Assembly (NCBI RefSeq): GCF_907163105.1
Contig: NZ_OU015321.1
Span: forward strand, 1,550,001-1,614,000
Reading direction: 5' to 3'
From: Cloacibacterium caeni
Lineage (GTDB): Bacteria > Bacteroidota > Bacteroidia > Flavobacteriales > Weeksellaceae
Length of the DNA: 64,000 nt
In this document: one piece after another, positions 52,281 to 60,784 of the stretch
Layout: every line of letters begins with the position of its first letter
Position numbering within the stretch: position 1 is the first letter of the stretch
Program-made: the position numbers and the translations under genes
Notes under the pieces: generated by a model
What the model saw: the letters and a program-made list of their open reading frames with translations, nothing else
Databases searched by the model: none
Told to the model about the DNA's origin: nothing

Positions 52281-53321
52281 TTATTCAGAAAAAGCTCCAT
52301 AATATGCCGCTCCATATAATGCTGTTTTGCTATTTAGGTTTAAATAAATAGGAATTCCAGCTAAAAGCGGTTCCATTTCGTCACATTTTAAGAAGCTTTC
52401 TTCTATTTTATCTTTGTTGATAAAGTTATAAATTCTTGGCGGAATTCCACCTGCTAAAATTAACCCACCCGTTGCTTTGTAATTCAGCACCATATTATTG
52501 GCTCTTCTCGCCATAAAATCTACCAGCATTTCCATTGCCAAAACGCAAGTGGTACATAATCCAGACATTGCAGTTTCACTGATTACGGCAGATTTATCTT
52601 TAGCTTCTGCTAATTTCTGGGTAAGCCAAGCTTGTTCTTCGTAGCCTTTTACATCTCTCAAAAATTCGTATATTTTGTAAATAGCTGGTCCAGAAACCAA
52701 TCTTTCCCAAACGATGATTTCGCCATAGGTTTTTTGTAAAAATTTCACCAATTCAAATTCTACATCTGTTCTCGGCGCAAATTCACTGTGACCACCTTCA
52801 GAAGGCATTGGTCTTAAATATTTTCCGTCCCAGAAAAGACAAGCTTCACCTAAACCAGTTCCTGGAGCCAAGATAGCAATATGACCACCAATAGAAGGAT
52901 TTCCATTTCTCATGGTCACCATAAATTCATCATCTACCTCTGTCATTCCAAAAGCAGTAGCTTCTAAATCATTAATAAGATAGACTTTTTCTATTTGTAG
53001 ATCTCTACTAAGTTCTGTTACATCTATTTTAAATTTTATATTGGTAGTGTGACAAGTTCCGTTTACTACAGGACCTGCAGCACCAATAGAAATTCTGCCT
53101 GGCTTCTCAAAATTATTTTTTTTGATAAAATCAAGAATAATTTCTGTCAAAGAATTATGATGATTGGTGGTATACGTTTCTTCTAACTTAAGAACCATTT
53201 TGCCATTTTGCGAAACAAATTGTGCAATATTAGTTTTGGTTCCACCTACATCTGCTGCTAGAATTGAAAGGTTATTGTTTGCTGGATTTTCGATTTGTGG
53301 TAAATAAAGCGGAAATTTCAT
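52281..53321 (-). CDS. glk: Glucokinase (bacterial Glk type)
   Basis: A 346-residue ATP-dependent hexokinase of the Glk family. The phosphate-1 motif is LAADVGGTKTNIAQF (about 22-36), the sugar-binding part contains INDLEATAFG, GPGTGLGEA-like APGTGLGEACLF and SEGGHSEFAPR, and the adenosine motif is GGLILAGGIPPRI. It phosphorylates glucose to glucose-6-phosphate in the cytoplasm. Family length is about 320-345. It lies 31 bp upstream of the dipeptidyl peptidase gene on the same strand, so the two may share a transcript. Confidence 0.94.
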   Translation of the reverse strand: MKFPLYLPQIENPANNNLSILAADVGGTKTNIAQFVSQNGKMVLKLEETYTTNHHNSLTEIILDFIKKNNFEKPGRISIGAAGPVVNGTCHTTNIKFKIDVTELSRDLQIEKVYLINDLEATAFGMTEVDDEFMVTMRNGNPSIGGHIAILAPGTGLGEACLFWDGKYLRPMPSEGGHSEFAPRTDVEFELVKFLQKTYGEIIVWERLVSGPAIYKIYEFLRDVKGYEEQAWLTQKLAEAKDKSAVISETAMSGLCTTCVLAMEMLVDFMARRANNMVLNYKATGGLILAGGIPPRIYNFINKDKIEESFLKCDEMEPLLAGIPIYLNLNSKTALYGAAYYGAFSE

Positions 53322-53429
53322 AGTGTGAAAATTTTAAATAATGTGTTGTTTAATTTTAATAAAATTGCTTTGAAAAAAATTCCCCTAAAAGTACGGATTT
53401 TCAGCAATTTAAACCTCATAGAAAACGCC

Positions 53430-54086
53430 CTAAAAACATGATTTTAGTCTTGTTATTTCATGAAAATTCGCAACCTCTCCTTCCAGAATTGCAGACGAAT
53501 GAAAGCTCTTGGCATGTGTGAATTTTTTAATCTCAACAAGGTTAGAAGAACGCAAACCTCCACCGCATAAAATGTCTATTCTTCCCGCTGAAATTCCCAC
53601 CAATTTTTGGAGCATTTCTTTGCCTTCATCTACATTAGATTTTCCACCAGACGTCAAAACGGTAGAAAAACCACAATTAATAAGCTTTTCCAGTGATTTT
53701 TCTAGATTTTCTGTTCTATCAAAAGCACGATGAAAAGTACATGGTTTTCCTTTTGCAAATTGGATAAGTTCCTTGCATTGCTCTTCGTTTACCTCATCAT
53801 TTTGGTCTAAAATCCCAAAAACAAAACCATCTGCACCTGCGTTATAAAAATTTTGCAATTGGTGTTTCATCAAGCTAAAACCTTCATCTGAATAGAAAAA
53901 ATTTCCACCTCTCGGACGAATCATCACGTAAATAGGTACATCTATTTCCTTTTTTAAATTTTTGAAATCTTCTAAATCAGGAGTGGTTCCGCCCAAATGA
54001 AAATCTGCACAAAACTCTATTCTATCTGCACCAGCTTTCGTAGCGATAACAGCAGATTCTTTATTAAAACAAGCTATTTCTAACAT
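53430..54086 (-). CDS. cutC: CutC family protein (copper homeostasis)
   Basis: A 218-residue TIM-barrel protein with the CutC signatures KAGADRIEFCADFHLGGTTP, VMIRPRGGNFFYS and CTFHRAFDRT. CutC was named for copper tolerance in E. coli, but its biochemical function is still disputed. Length is near the family (about 240, here with a trimmed C-terminus). It starts one base after the GxxExxY gene stop, so the two are likely coupled. Confidence 0.93.
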   Translation of the reverse strand: MLEIACFNKESAVIATKAGADRIEFCADFHLGGTTPDLEDFKNLKKEIDVPIYVMIRPRGGNFFYSDEGFSLMKHQLQNFYNAGADGFVFGILDQNDEVNEEQCKELIQFAKGKPCTFHRAFDRTENLEKSLEKLINCGFSTVLTSGGKSNVDEGKEMLQKLVGISAGRIDILCGGGLRSSNLVEIKKFTHAKSFHSSAILEGEVANFHEITRLKSCF

Positions 54087-54087
54087 T

Positions 54088-54465
54088 TTACAATTTGTTT
54101 ACGATTCTGTGAATTCCATCTTTTAATAACTGAGTTTTAAAATTGATTAATAATCCCAATTTTAAACCTGTAAATTTCAAATAAGTATTGGTTTGCGCAA
54201 AATGAATAGGATGTAATTCTAATACTGATTTCACTTCTACAATCACTTTTTCTTCAACTAAAATATCAATTCTATAAGCATTGTCTATTTCAATTTCTTT
54301 ATAATTAAGAGCAAGTGCGTATTGTTGCTTTACCTTTAAACCTAATTTTTGAAGTTCATACACAAGTGCAGTTTCATAAGCACTTTCTAATAGTCCAACT
54401 CCGAGGTTTTTGTGCACTTCTAATGCTGCGCCAATTATTTTATAGGAAATTTCATTTTCTGTCAT
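54088..54465 (-). CDS. GxxExxY protein
   Basis: A 125-residue protein that contains the eponymous motif GLLESAYE (Gly-x-x-Glu-x-x-Tyr) in KNLGVGLLESAYE, followed by YRIDILVEEKVIVEVKSV, a segment with the D-(x)n-ExK pattern of PD-(D/E)XK nucleases. The family is common and uncharacterised; a nuclease-like fold is suggested by the EVK sequence. ATG 54465 is used; an in-frame TTG at 54498 is an extension into the repeat region. It lies immediately beside the tandem repeat array. Confidence 0.9.
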   Translation of the reverse strand: MTENEISYKIIGAALEVHKNLGVGLLESAYETALVYELQKLGLKVKQQYALALNYKEIEIDNAYRIDILVEEKVIVEVKSVLELHPIHFAQTNTYLKFTGLKLGLLINFKTQLLKDGIHRIVNKL

Positions 54466-54502
54466 AGGTGTTATTAGTTTTTTATTTTTTAAACGCAAAG
54501 TC

Positions 54503-55310
54503 TTACGAAATTTATTTAAATATTAAGTGAGCAAAGTTTTTATCAACTAGTTGATTTTATCAAGCTCCTTCATAGATTCTCATCTTAAATATAAAAAATA
54601 TTTTCAAGCTCTTTCAATTCGCTTGCGAATAAAACTTTGCTTGCTTAAAAAGTTTTAGACATTAAAAAAACCTTTGCGTTTAAAAATTAAATAAACTTAA
54701 ATGTAAGGTTTTACGAAATTATTTAAATATTAAGTGAGCAAAGTTCTTATCAACGAGTTGATTTTATTAAGTTCCTGCATAGATTCTCATCTTAAATATA
54801 AAAAATATTTTCAAGCTCTTTCAATTCGCTTGCGAATAAAACTTTGCTTGCTTAAAAAGTTTTAGATGTTAAAAAAACCTTTGCGTTTAAAAAATTAAAT
54901 AAACTTTAAATGTAAGGTTTTACGAAATTTATTTAAATATTAAGTGAGCAAAATTCTTATCAACGAGTTGATTTTATTAAGTTCCTGAATAGATTCTCAT
55001 CTTAAATATAAAAAATATTTTCAAGCTCTTTCAATTCGCTTGCGAATAAAACTTTGCTTGCTTAAAAAGTTTTAGACATTAAAAAAACCTTTGCGTTTAA
55101 AAAATTAAATAAACTTTAAATGTAAGGTTTTACGAAATTTATTTAAATATTAAGTGAGCAAAGTTTTTATCAACGAGTTGATTTTATTAAGTTCCTGCAT
55201 AGATTCTCATCTTAAATATAAAAAAATATTTTCAAGCTCTTTCAATTCGCTTGCGAATAAAACTTTGCTTGCTTAAAAAGTTTTAGATATTAAAAAAAAC
55301 TTTGCGTTTA
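54503..55310. repeat. Tandem array, four copies of a 207-210 bp unit
   Basis: The landmark TTACGAAAT recurs at 54503, 54711, 54920 and 55130. Units are about 95 percent alike, with small indels. Each holds AGTGAGCAAAGTT on the left and AACTTTGCTTGCTT on the right (complementary arms), an inner hairpin ATTCGC-TT-GCGAAT and a palindrome-like CAACGAGTTG. All frames contain stops, so it is not a repeat-protein gene. It fills the whole space between the GxxExxY start and the glycosylasparaginase stop. Confidence 0.92.
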
Positions 55311-55317
55311 ATCAATT

Positions 55318-56301
55318 TTAAATTAAGCTTTTGGCATCAATTAAAACATTGTTTTCTTGAGTGTGAACCGCGTAATTGAACCCTTTTTGCAAACAAAACG
55401 CTCCTGTTTCACCAAATTTATTGATGGCAATAAAACCAATCTGAGTGTCTTTTACATTACGGTTTTGATTCACAAAATTCTTATAAATTCTCTTCACTGC
55501 TTCTTCACACGCTTGTTGAGGAGATTTTCCTTGTCGCATTAATTCTACCACCAAATGCGAACCGCAAGTTCTAATCACTTCTTCGCCATGACCAGTTGCA
55601 GTTGCTGCGCCTACTTCATTATCTACAAAAAGTCCGGCTCCAATTATTGGAGAATCTCCCACTCTGCCATGCATTTTAAACGCCATTCCAGAAGTAGTAC
55701 ACGCTCCAGAAAGATTTCCGTGTTCATCAAGCGCAATCATGCCAATTGTGTCATGGTTTTCTATATTTACCACAGGTTTATATTCTGATGTTTTGAGCCA
55801 ATCTTTCCATTCTTTTTCGGATTCTGGTGTAAGCAAATTTATTTTTTCAAAACCTTGAGAAACCGCAAATTGCAAAGCTCCATCACCAACTAACATGACG
55901 TGAGGCGTTTTTTCCATTACAGCTCTGGCTACAGAAATTGGATTTTTGATATGTTCTAAAGACGCTACCGAACCAATATTTGCTTTTTCATCCATAATAC
56001 AAGCATCTAGCGTAACTCTTCCATCTCTGTCTGGTCTTCCTCCGTAACCTACACTCCTTTCATTCGGGTCGTCTTCTACCAATCTCACGCCTTTTTCTAC
56101 AGCATCCAGAGCTTTTCCTCCTTGAGAAAGAACTTTCCACGCTTCTTCATTGGATTGAATCCCAAATCTCCAAGTCGAAAGCACGACTGGTTTTCTGATT
56201 TTTTTATTTTTCGGAAGAATTTCTTCGGCTTTTAAAGGATTCAAAGCCAAGATTGTAGATAAAATTCCTGCATTTTTCAAAAATTTTCTTCTGGTAGCCA
56301 T
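55318..56301 (-). CDS. N4-(beta-N-acetylglucosaminyl)-L-asparaginase (glycosylasparaginase)
   Basis: A 327-residue Ntn-hydrolase precursor. The signal is Tat-like (MATRRKFLKNAGILS, with Arg4-Arg5). The autocatalytic nucleophile is Thr185 in NHDTIGMIALD; cleavage before it yields alpha and beta subunits. Further motifs are YGGRPDRDGRVTLDA and TATGHGEEVIR. The enzyme removes GlcNAc-Asn links from glycopeptides in the periplasm. A flavobacterial glycosylasparaginase (Elizabethkingia meningoseptica) is the model for this family. It is followed by the tandem array with no clear terminator. Confidence 0.94.
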   Translation of the reverse strand: MATRRKFLKNAGILSTILALNPLKAEEILPKNKKIRKPVVLSTWRFGIQSNEEAWKVLSQGGKALDAVEKGVRLVEDDPNERSVGYGGRPDRDGRVTLDACIMDEKANIGSVASLEHIKNPISVARAVMEKTPHVMLVGDGALQFAVSQGFEKINLLTPESEKEWKDWLKTSEYKPVVNIENHDTIGMIALDEHGNLSGACTTSGMAFKMHGRVGDSPIIGAGLFVDNEVGAATATGHGEEVIRTCGSHLVVELMRQGKSPQQACEEAVKRIYKNFVNQNRNVKDTQIGFIAINKFGETGAFCLQKGFNYAVHTQENNVLIDAKSLI

Positions 56302-56435
56302 TTATTTTAGGTTTTTATAAATTGATCACACTAACTACAAATGAAAATACATACGTTGATAAGGTCAGTTTATGAAAACTGAATTTATTGTCACAAGATA
56401 AATTATTTTTTCTATTACTAAATGATTATAGTACT
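56302..56435. other. Gene-free spacer
   Basis: An AT-rich spacer ahead of the glycosylasparaginase gene. It contains a small hairpin CAGTTT-ATG-AAAACTG near 56367-56382 and no convincing TAnnTTTG box. Confidence 0.4.
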
Positions 56436-56472
56436 AAAAAATCTGGGGCGCTTCCTTTGTAAGCGCCCCAGA
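56436..56472 (-). terminator. Strong terminator of the phosphorylase gene
   Basis: A perfect 12-bp GC-rich stem (TCTGGGGCGCTT and complement, loop CCTTTGT) is followed on the minus strand by a T-run. It is the most stable hairpin in the window. Confidence 0.92.
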
Positions 56473-56495
56473 CGTAAAAAATATTAATATATGGA

Positions 56496-58154
56496 TTAAT
56501 TATTATACATAATTTTGTAATATTCATCAGCCATTCTATCAGAATTGAATTGACCTTTTACATCATCCATTGCATTTTTCACTACTTGTCTCCATTCATC
56601 TGGTCTTTCGTAGTACATTGGTAAGATTTGGTTTTCTAAGATGTCATACAATTGGTTCATATCATAATTGTCTACATCGAAAACGCTCATATTCGCATAA
56701 TCTGCTTGTGGAACCACAAAAGAGTTCACGCCATTTTTTGCAAATTCTGGAATCCAACCATCATCTGTAGAAAGGTTTACTGAAGCGTTCATAGAAGCCG
56801 TCATACCAGAAGTACCAGAAGCTTCTCTAGGAACTCTTGGATTGTTTAACCAAACATCAGAACCTTGTTTTAGAGATTTACTTAATGACAATTCATAACC
56901 TGTAAGAACCGCCATGTTTTTATGATTTTTACTTTCTTCTACCAAATTATTGAAAGTAGAAATCGCTGCATAATCTACTGGATAAGGCTTTCCTGCAAAG
57001 ATAATTTGCACTGGATATTTTTTGTTTTCCAATAATTTTCTGAATCTTTCTTTGTCTTGTAACAATAAATCTGCTCTTTTGTATCCTGCAAATCTTCTAG
57101 CCCAAACCATTGTGAATACTTTAGAATCAAACAATTTACCACATTGGTCTGCTACAATTCTGAAAGTTCTCTTTTTAAGATATTTTTTTCTGAAATCGAA
57201 TTCTTCGTCTTCTCTTTCTTCTCTAGCGTTATACAATGGTTTATCTGCCCAATATTTGAAATCTTGTGCATTGGTAATGGCTTTAATTTCGCAGATTCCT
57301 GGATATTTACCCCACATTTCGTTAGAAACTACACCGTGTAACTGAGAAACTCCATTCGCAATTTTTGCCATTCTCAAAGCGCACAATGAGTGGTTAAATT
57401 GGTCGTTATCTTGTCCTTCAATTTTCTTTACTTCTTCTAAGCTTAAGCCAGAGAAATAAGACATTTGGTGACAATTGTGTACATTGTGTTTTTCGTTTCC
57501 TGCTTCTTCTGGAGTGTGCGTAGTGAAAACCAATCTTTCTTTTACTTTTTCTAAATCTCCACCGAATTTTTTCAACAAATAGAATGCTGCTGGTAAACCG
57601 TGCGCTTCGTTTAAGTGATATACTTCTCTTTCTAGGTTTAATTCGTCTAAAAGTTTAGCTCCTCCTTTTCCTAGAAGGATGTATTGTGCCAATTTTGTAG
57701 ATTCATTAGCATCATATAATCTGTGGCAGATGGTTTTAGAAACGTGGTCATTTTCTGGCACATCTGTAGAAAGTAAAAAGATAGGTGCAGTTTTAAACGT
57801 TTCTGGGTTCAGGTACATTACTTTTACCCAAACTGGTGCATCATGAATGTCAATTTGGAATTTAATTCCTGTATCTTCTAAGAAGCTGTACATTTTCTTA
57901 GTCCAAACTGGATTAAGCGTTTGATCGTGATTTCTAGCTTGGTCATAATAACCAAATTTCCACAAAATACCGATTCCGACGGTGTCTTGCTTCAGATTAT
58001 AAACACTTCTCATGTGAGAACCTGCCAAAAATCCTAAACCTCCACTGTATATTTTCAATGCTTGATCAATGGCAAATTCCATCGAAAAATACGCAACTTT
58101 CTTGCTGTAATTCGGGTTGATGCTATAAGGCATCTGATAATTTTTAAAATCCAT
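56496..58154 (-). CDS. Alpha-glucan phosphorylase homologue (GT35) without the PLP lysine
   Basis: A 552-residue GT-B protein similar to alpha-glucan phosphorylases of the short type: YFSMEFAIDQALKIYSGGLG, VYHLNEAHGLPAAFYLL, FTTHTPEEAGNEKHN, FTMVWARRFAGYKRADLL and DVWLNNPRVPREASGTSG. In phosphorylases the last motif continues with a lysine that forms the pyridoxal-phosphate link (EASGT..M-K). Here Thr452 occupies that place (codon ACG) and the following Asn-Gly is Asn-Ala. Either the protein is not a PLP phosphorylase or it has lost activity. It has its own promoter (58181-58188) and terminator. Confidence 0.82.
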   Translation of the reverse strand: MDFKNYQMPYSINPNYSKKVAYFSMEFAIDQALKIYSGGLGFLAGSHMRSVYNLKQDTVGIGILWKFGYYDQARNHDQTLNPVWTKKMYSFLEDTGIKFQIDIHDAPVWVKVMYLNPETFKTAPIFLLSTDVPENDHVSKTICHRLYDANESTKLAQYILLGKGGAKLLDELNLEREVYHLNEAHGLPAAFYLLKKFGGDLEKVKERLVFTTHTPEEAGNEKHNVHNCHQMSYFSGLSLEEVKKIEGQDNDQFNHSLCALRMAKIANGVSQLHGVVSNEMWGKYPGICEIKAITNAQDFKYWADKPLYNAREEREDEEFDFRKKYLKKRTFRIVADQCGKLFDSKVFTMVWARRFAGYKRADLLLQDKERFRKLLENKKYPVQIIFAGKPYPVDYAAISTFNNLVEESKNHKNMAVLTGYELSLSKSLKQGSDVWLNNPRVPREASGTSGMTASMNASVNLSTDDGWIPEFAKNGVNSFVVPQADYANMSVFDVDNYDMNQLYDILENQILPMYYERPDEWRQVVKNAMDDVKGQFNSDRMADEYYKIMYNN

Positions 58155-58180
58155 TATTCTCGTTTCTTTAAAATCAGGTG

Positions 58181-58188
58181 CAAAGGTA
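58181..58188 (-). promoter_or_regulatory. -7 box of the phosphorylase homologue
   Basis: On the minus strand this reads TACCTTTG, a full TAnnTTTG match 26 bp upstream of the start. Confidence 0.6.
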
Positions 58189-58347
58189 TTATTTTTTTAG
58201 AAAACTGAAGCGGAATGTATGTTAAGAATAGAAAATTTGATAAAAATCATAAATTCTTTTATAAAATCAGCAATCTTGCATGATGTAAATCATCTCAAAA
58301 TAGGTGTCATAAAACACAGTTTTTAATAATTTTACCAACTGAAAATC

Positions 58348-58941
58348 ATGCTTGTAAAAATTATGGAAAGAACAATGAATAAACCCCTAGCCCAAACTTT
58401 AGAAGACTTAAAAAATGTCTCGGCAGACTTTAATACCGTTGTAGAAAACCTATTCGAATTCAGTTTCGAAGAATACAACCAAGTTTTCAAAATCAACGAA
58501 CTAGATATTCCTGCCAAAACGTATAAAAGATTCCCTGTTTTTAACAATGAAAACGCCGTAGCAATTCTCATGTTATGGGGCGCAGAAAATAAAACAGCGA
58601 TTCATGACCACAAAAACTACGAGGGAAAAATAAAAGTCCTAAAAGGTGAATTAACCGAAGTATATTACAAAGAAACCAAAGATTTCATAGAATATGAAGG
58701 CGCTGGTGTAGCGATAGAAGGCATTTCTTTCGCCGAAGAAATGGGCGGAATTCACAGCATTCTGAACAATAAACCTACGCTATCGGTAAGTTTACATATT
58801 TACAAAACCAACCAACTGAACCTAAGTGGAGTTAGAATTTTCGACTTAGAAAATAAAAAATGGGCGATTCTTAATGACAAAGCACCATCATGCACTTGGA
58901 ATTTACCAGAAGAAGCTTTTGAAAAAATTTATCAACTATAA
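58348..58941 (+). CDS. Cysteine dioxygenase type I
   Basis: A 197-residue cupin that oxidises cysteine to cysteine sulfinate with Fe(II) and oxygen. Metal ligands are His-x-His in AIHDHKNYEGKIKVLKG and a third His in GGIHSILNN; the surrounding GELTEVYY fits the family. Three in-frame ATGs (58348, 58363, 58375) are possible; I list the first, which follows a TAATTTTA box (58327-58334) by 13 bp, but any could be used. The gene ends before a clear terminator. Confidence 0.88.
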   Translation: MLVKIMERTMNKPLAQTLEDLKNVSADFNTVVENLFEFSFEEYNQVFKINELDIPAKTYKRFPVFNNENAVAILMLWGAENKTAIHDHKNYEGKIKVLKGELTEVYYKETKDFIEYEGAGVAIEGISFAEEMGGIHSILNNKPTLSVSLHIYKTNQLNLSGVRIFDLENKKWAILNDKAPSCTWNLPEEAFEKIYQL

Positions 58942-58975
58942 ACACAAAACCATATAAACTCAAACTATCTTTCCA

Positions 58976-59009
58976 AAAATCCACAAGTTCTAGAATTTGT
59001 GGATTTTTT
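58976..59009 (+). terminator. Terminator of the cysteine dioxygenase gene
   Basis: The stem AAAATCCACAA pairs with TTGTGGATTTT and is followed by T residues, 34 bp after the stop. Confidence 0.85.
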
Positions 59010-59059
59010 ATGTTTTAAAGCCTCATTTCATCGAAAAATTTGCCCCAAAAACCACTTTT

Positions 59060-59158
59060 GTTCGAATCATGTTCGAATCAAGCTCGAATCAGCTTCGGAA
59101 AACGGGTACTTTTTCCGAACAAAACTCGAACTTGACTCGACTTTGATTCGACTTTGAC
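59060..59158. repeat. Palindromic array of TCGA motifs with 11-bp spacing
   Basis: TTCGAATCA, TTCGAATCA and CTCGAATCA begin at 59061, 59072 and 59083; a complementary set of 11-bp units (CTCGAACTTGA, CTCGACTTTGA, TTCGACTTTGA) begins at 59125, 59136 and 59147. The arms also share TTCGGAAAA/TTTTTCCGAA close to the centre, so the whole folds as an imperfect hairpin with loop CGGGTAC. The 11-bp spacing rules out coding repeats. Confidence 0.75.
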
Positions 59159-59229
59159 TGCCACTAAATTCATAAAGTTTATAGTTTTCAGATTTTGAAT
59201 GAAAAACATTTCCAAGAAATTTTTCTTTT

Positions 59230-59316
59230 CCCCAATCCTAAAGGTTGGAAAAATATCTTGAAAATTTATCAAAATTACACCTTTTAGGGACGGGGAGATT
59301 AATTTTGATAAAATTT
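59230..59316. repeat. Interleaved inverted repeats upstream of mtaB
   Basis: Pair 1 is CCCCAATCCTAAAGG (59230-59244) with CCTTTTAGGGACGGGG (59280-59295). Pair 2 is AAAATTTATCAAAATTA (59261-59277) with TAATTTTGATAAAATTT (59300-59316, 16 of 17). The order is left1-left2-right1-right2. A small TAAA-loop hairpin (59232-59248) overlaps the first arm. Confidence 0.7.
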
Positions 59317-59357
59317 CTTCTCAACCTCTGTTCAGTTCATTCTAAATATTTTTTCCG

Positions 59358-59365
59358 TAAATTTG
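59358..59365 (+). promoter_or_regulatory. -7 box of mtaB
   Basis: TAAATTTG is a full TAnnTTTG match 13 bp before the mtaB ATG. Confidence 0.6.
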
Positions 59366-59378
59366 CATCCAATTTATT

Positions 59379-60728
59379 ATGGAAAATTTCACTAAAAAAA
59401 CCGCTGCTTTTCACACGCTGGGTTGCAAACTGAACTTTGCGGAAACCTCTACTATCGCCAGACAATTGACTGGTGCAGGTTACCAAAAAGTAAGTTTTGA
59501 CGATGCTGCGAATGTTTATATCATCAATACCTGTTCTGTAACTGATAATGCCGACAAGGAATGTAAACTTCATGTAAAACGCGCGATGAAAGCCAATCCT
59601 GATGGTTTGGTGGTGATTGTGGGTTGTTATGCTCAACTAAAACCCGAAGAAATTTCTGCCATTGAAGGCGTAGATTTGGTTTTAGGAGCCAAAGAAAAAT
59701 TCAATATTCTGAGTTACCTCGAAGATTTAGAAAAAACAGAACATCACGCCCAAGTTCACTCTTGCGAAATAGAAGAAACCGACTTTTTCATCGGAAGTTA
59801 TTCTATTGGCGACAGAACCAGAGCTTTTTTGAAGGTTCAAGACGGTTGCGATTATAAATGTACCTATTGCACGATTCCTTTGGCTAGAGGAATTTCTAGA
59901 AGTGACACCGTAGAAAACGTAGTGAAAAATGCCAAAGAAATTGCCGAAAAAGACATCAAAGAAATTGTTTTGACAGGTGTAAACATTGGCGATTACGGAA
60001 AAGGTGAATTTGGCAATAAAAAACACGAACATACTTTCCTAGATTTGGTGAAAGAACTCAATAAAGTAGAGGGAATTGAAAGAATTAGAATTTCTTCTAT
60101 CGAACCGAATTTACTGAAAGACGAAACCATAGATTTGGTGGCAGAAAGCAAGAGTTTTGTGCCGCATTTCCATATTCCGTTGCAAAGTGGAAGCGATGAT
60201 TTGCTCAAAAAAATGAAGCGAAGATACCTCACCAAATTGTACAGCGACAGAGTTTCTAAAATTAGAGAAGTAATGCCCGATGCTGCGATTGGCGTAGATG
60301 TAATTGTAGGATTTCCGGGAGAAACTGAAGAGAAGTTTTTAGAAACCTACAACTTTATCAACGAACTGCCGATTACGTATTTACACGTTTTCACGTATTC
60401 TGAAAGAGAAAATACCGAAGCCGTAGAAATGGAAGGTGTAGTACCGATTGCAGAACGTAAAAAACGCAACAAAATGCTCAGAATTCTTTCTGAGAAAAAG
60501 AAAATGGCATTTTACCAAACGCAATTAGGAAAAACCTTGCCTGTACTTTGGGAACATGAAGAAAAAGACGGAAAAATGTTTGGCTTCACCGAAAATTATG
60601 TGCGTGTTCAGAAACCTTTTGATGCGAGTTCTATCAACCAAATAGAAATGGTGAAATTAGATAAAATTCAACCAGACGGAACGGTTTCTATCTCTCCTAT
60701 TTTCGAGGAGTTTTTGGCGAAAGTGTAA
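59379..60728 (+). CDS. mtaB: tRNA t6A37 methylthiotransferase MtaB
   Basis: A 449-residue radical-SAM methylthiotransferase. The N-terminal UPF0004 domain (1-115) binds one iron-sulfur cluster (GCKLNFAETS, INTCSVTDNAD, IVGCYAQLKP), and the radical-SAM domain has CDYKCTYCTIP (CxxxCxxC), followed by a TRAM domain at the end. It converts t6A37 to ms2t6A37 in tRNA, a modification built on the product of TsaD, which is also encoded in this window. Start ATG 59379 follows the -7 box by 13 bp; full family length. Confidence 0.93.
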   Translation: MENFTKKTAAFHTLGCKLNFAETSTIARQLTGAGYQKVSFDDAANVYIINTCSVTDNADKECKLHVKRAMKANPDGLVVIVGCYAQLKPEEISAIEGVDLVLGAKEKFNILSYLEDLEKTEHHAQVHSCEIEETDFFIGSYSIGDRTRAFLKVQDGCDYKCTYCTIPLARGISRSDTVENVVKNAKEIAEKDIKEIVLTGVNIGDYGKGEFGNKKHEHTFLDLVKELNKVEGIERIRISSIEPNLLKDETIDLVAESKSFVPHFHIPLQSGSDDLLKKMKRRYLTKLYSDRVSKIREVMPDAAIGVDVIVGFPGETEEKFLETYNFINELPITYLHVFTYSERENTEAVEMEGVVPIAERKKRNKMLRILSEKKKMAFYQTQLGKTLPVLWEHEEKDGKMFGFTENYVRVQKPFDASSINQIEMVKLDKIQPDGTVSISPIFEEFLAKV

Positions 60729-60730
60729 GG

Positions 60731-60768
60731 AATTTTCATTTCCTCTTATCCTAAAGGATGTGAAAATT
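60731..60768. repeat. TAAA-tetraloop hairpin after mtaB
   Basis: ATCC-TAAA-GGAT (60748-60759) is enclosed by AATTTTCA/TGAAAATT (60731-60738, 60761-60768). It belongs to the same TAAA-loop family as 8456-8475, 43282-43335 and 49379-49429. Confidence 0.7.
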
Positions 60769-60784
60769 CTAAAATAGAAATTCT

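Noticed and set aside
54503-55310. CRISPR array
   Set aside because: The repeat units are about 209 bp and contiguous, without short direct repeats separated by unique spacers, and no cas genes are present.
59078-59272. Minus-strand coding frame across the TCGA palindrome
   Set aside because: The repeats have an 11-bp period, which is incompatible with a repeated protein motif, and the frame has no start context or homology.
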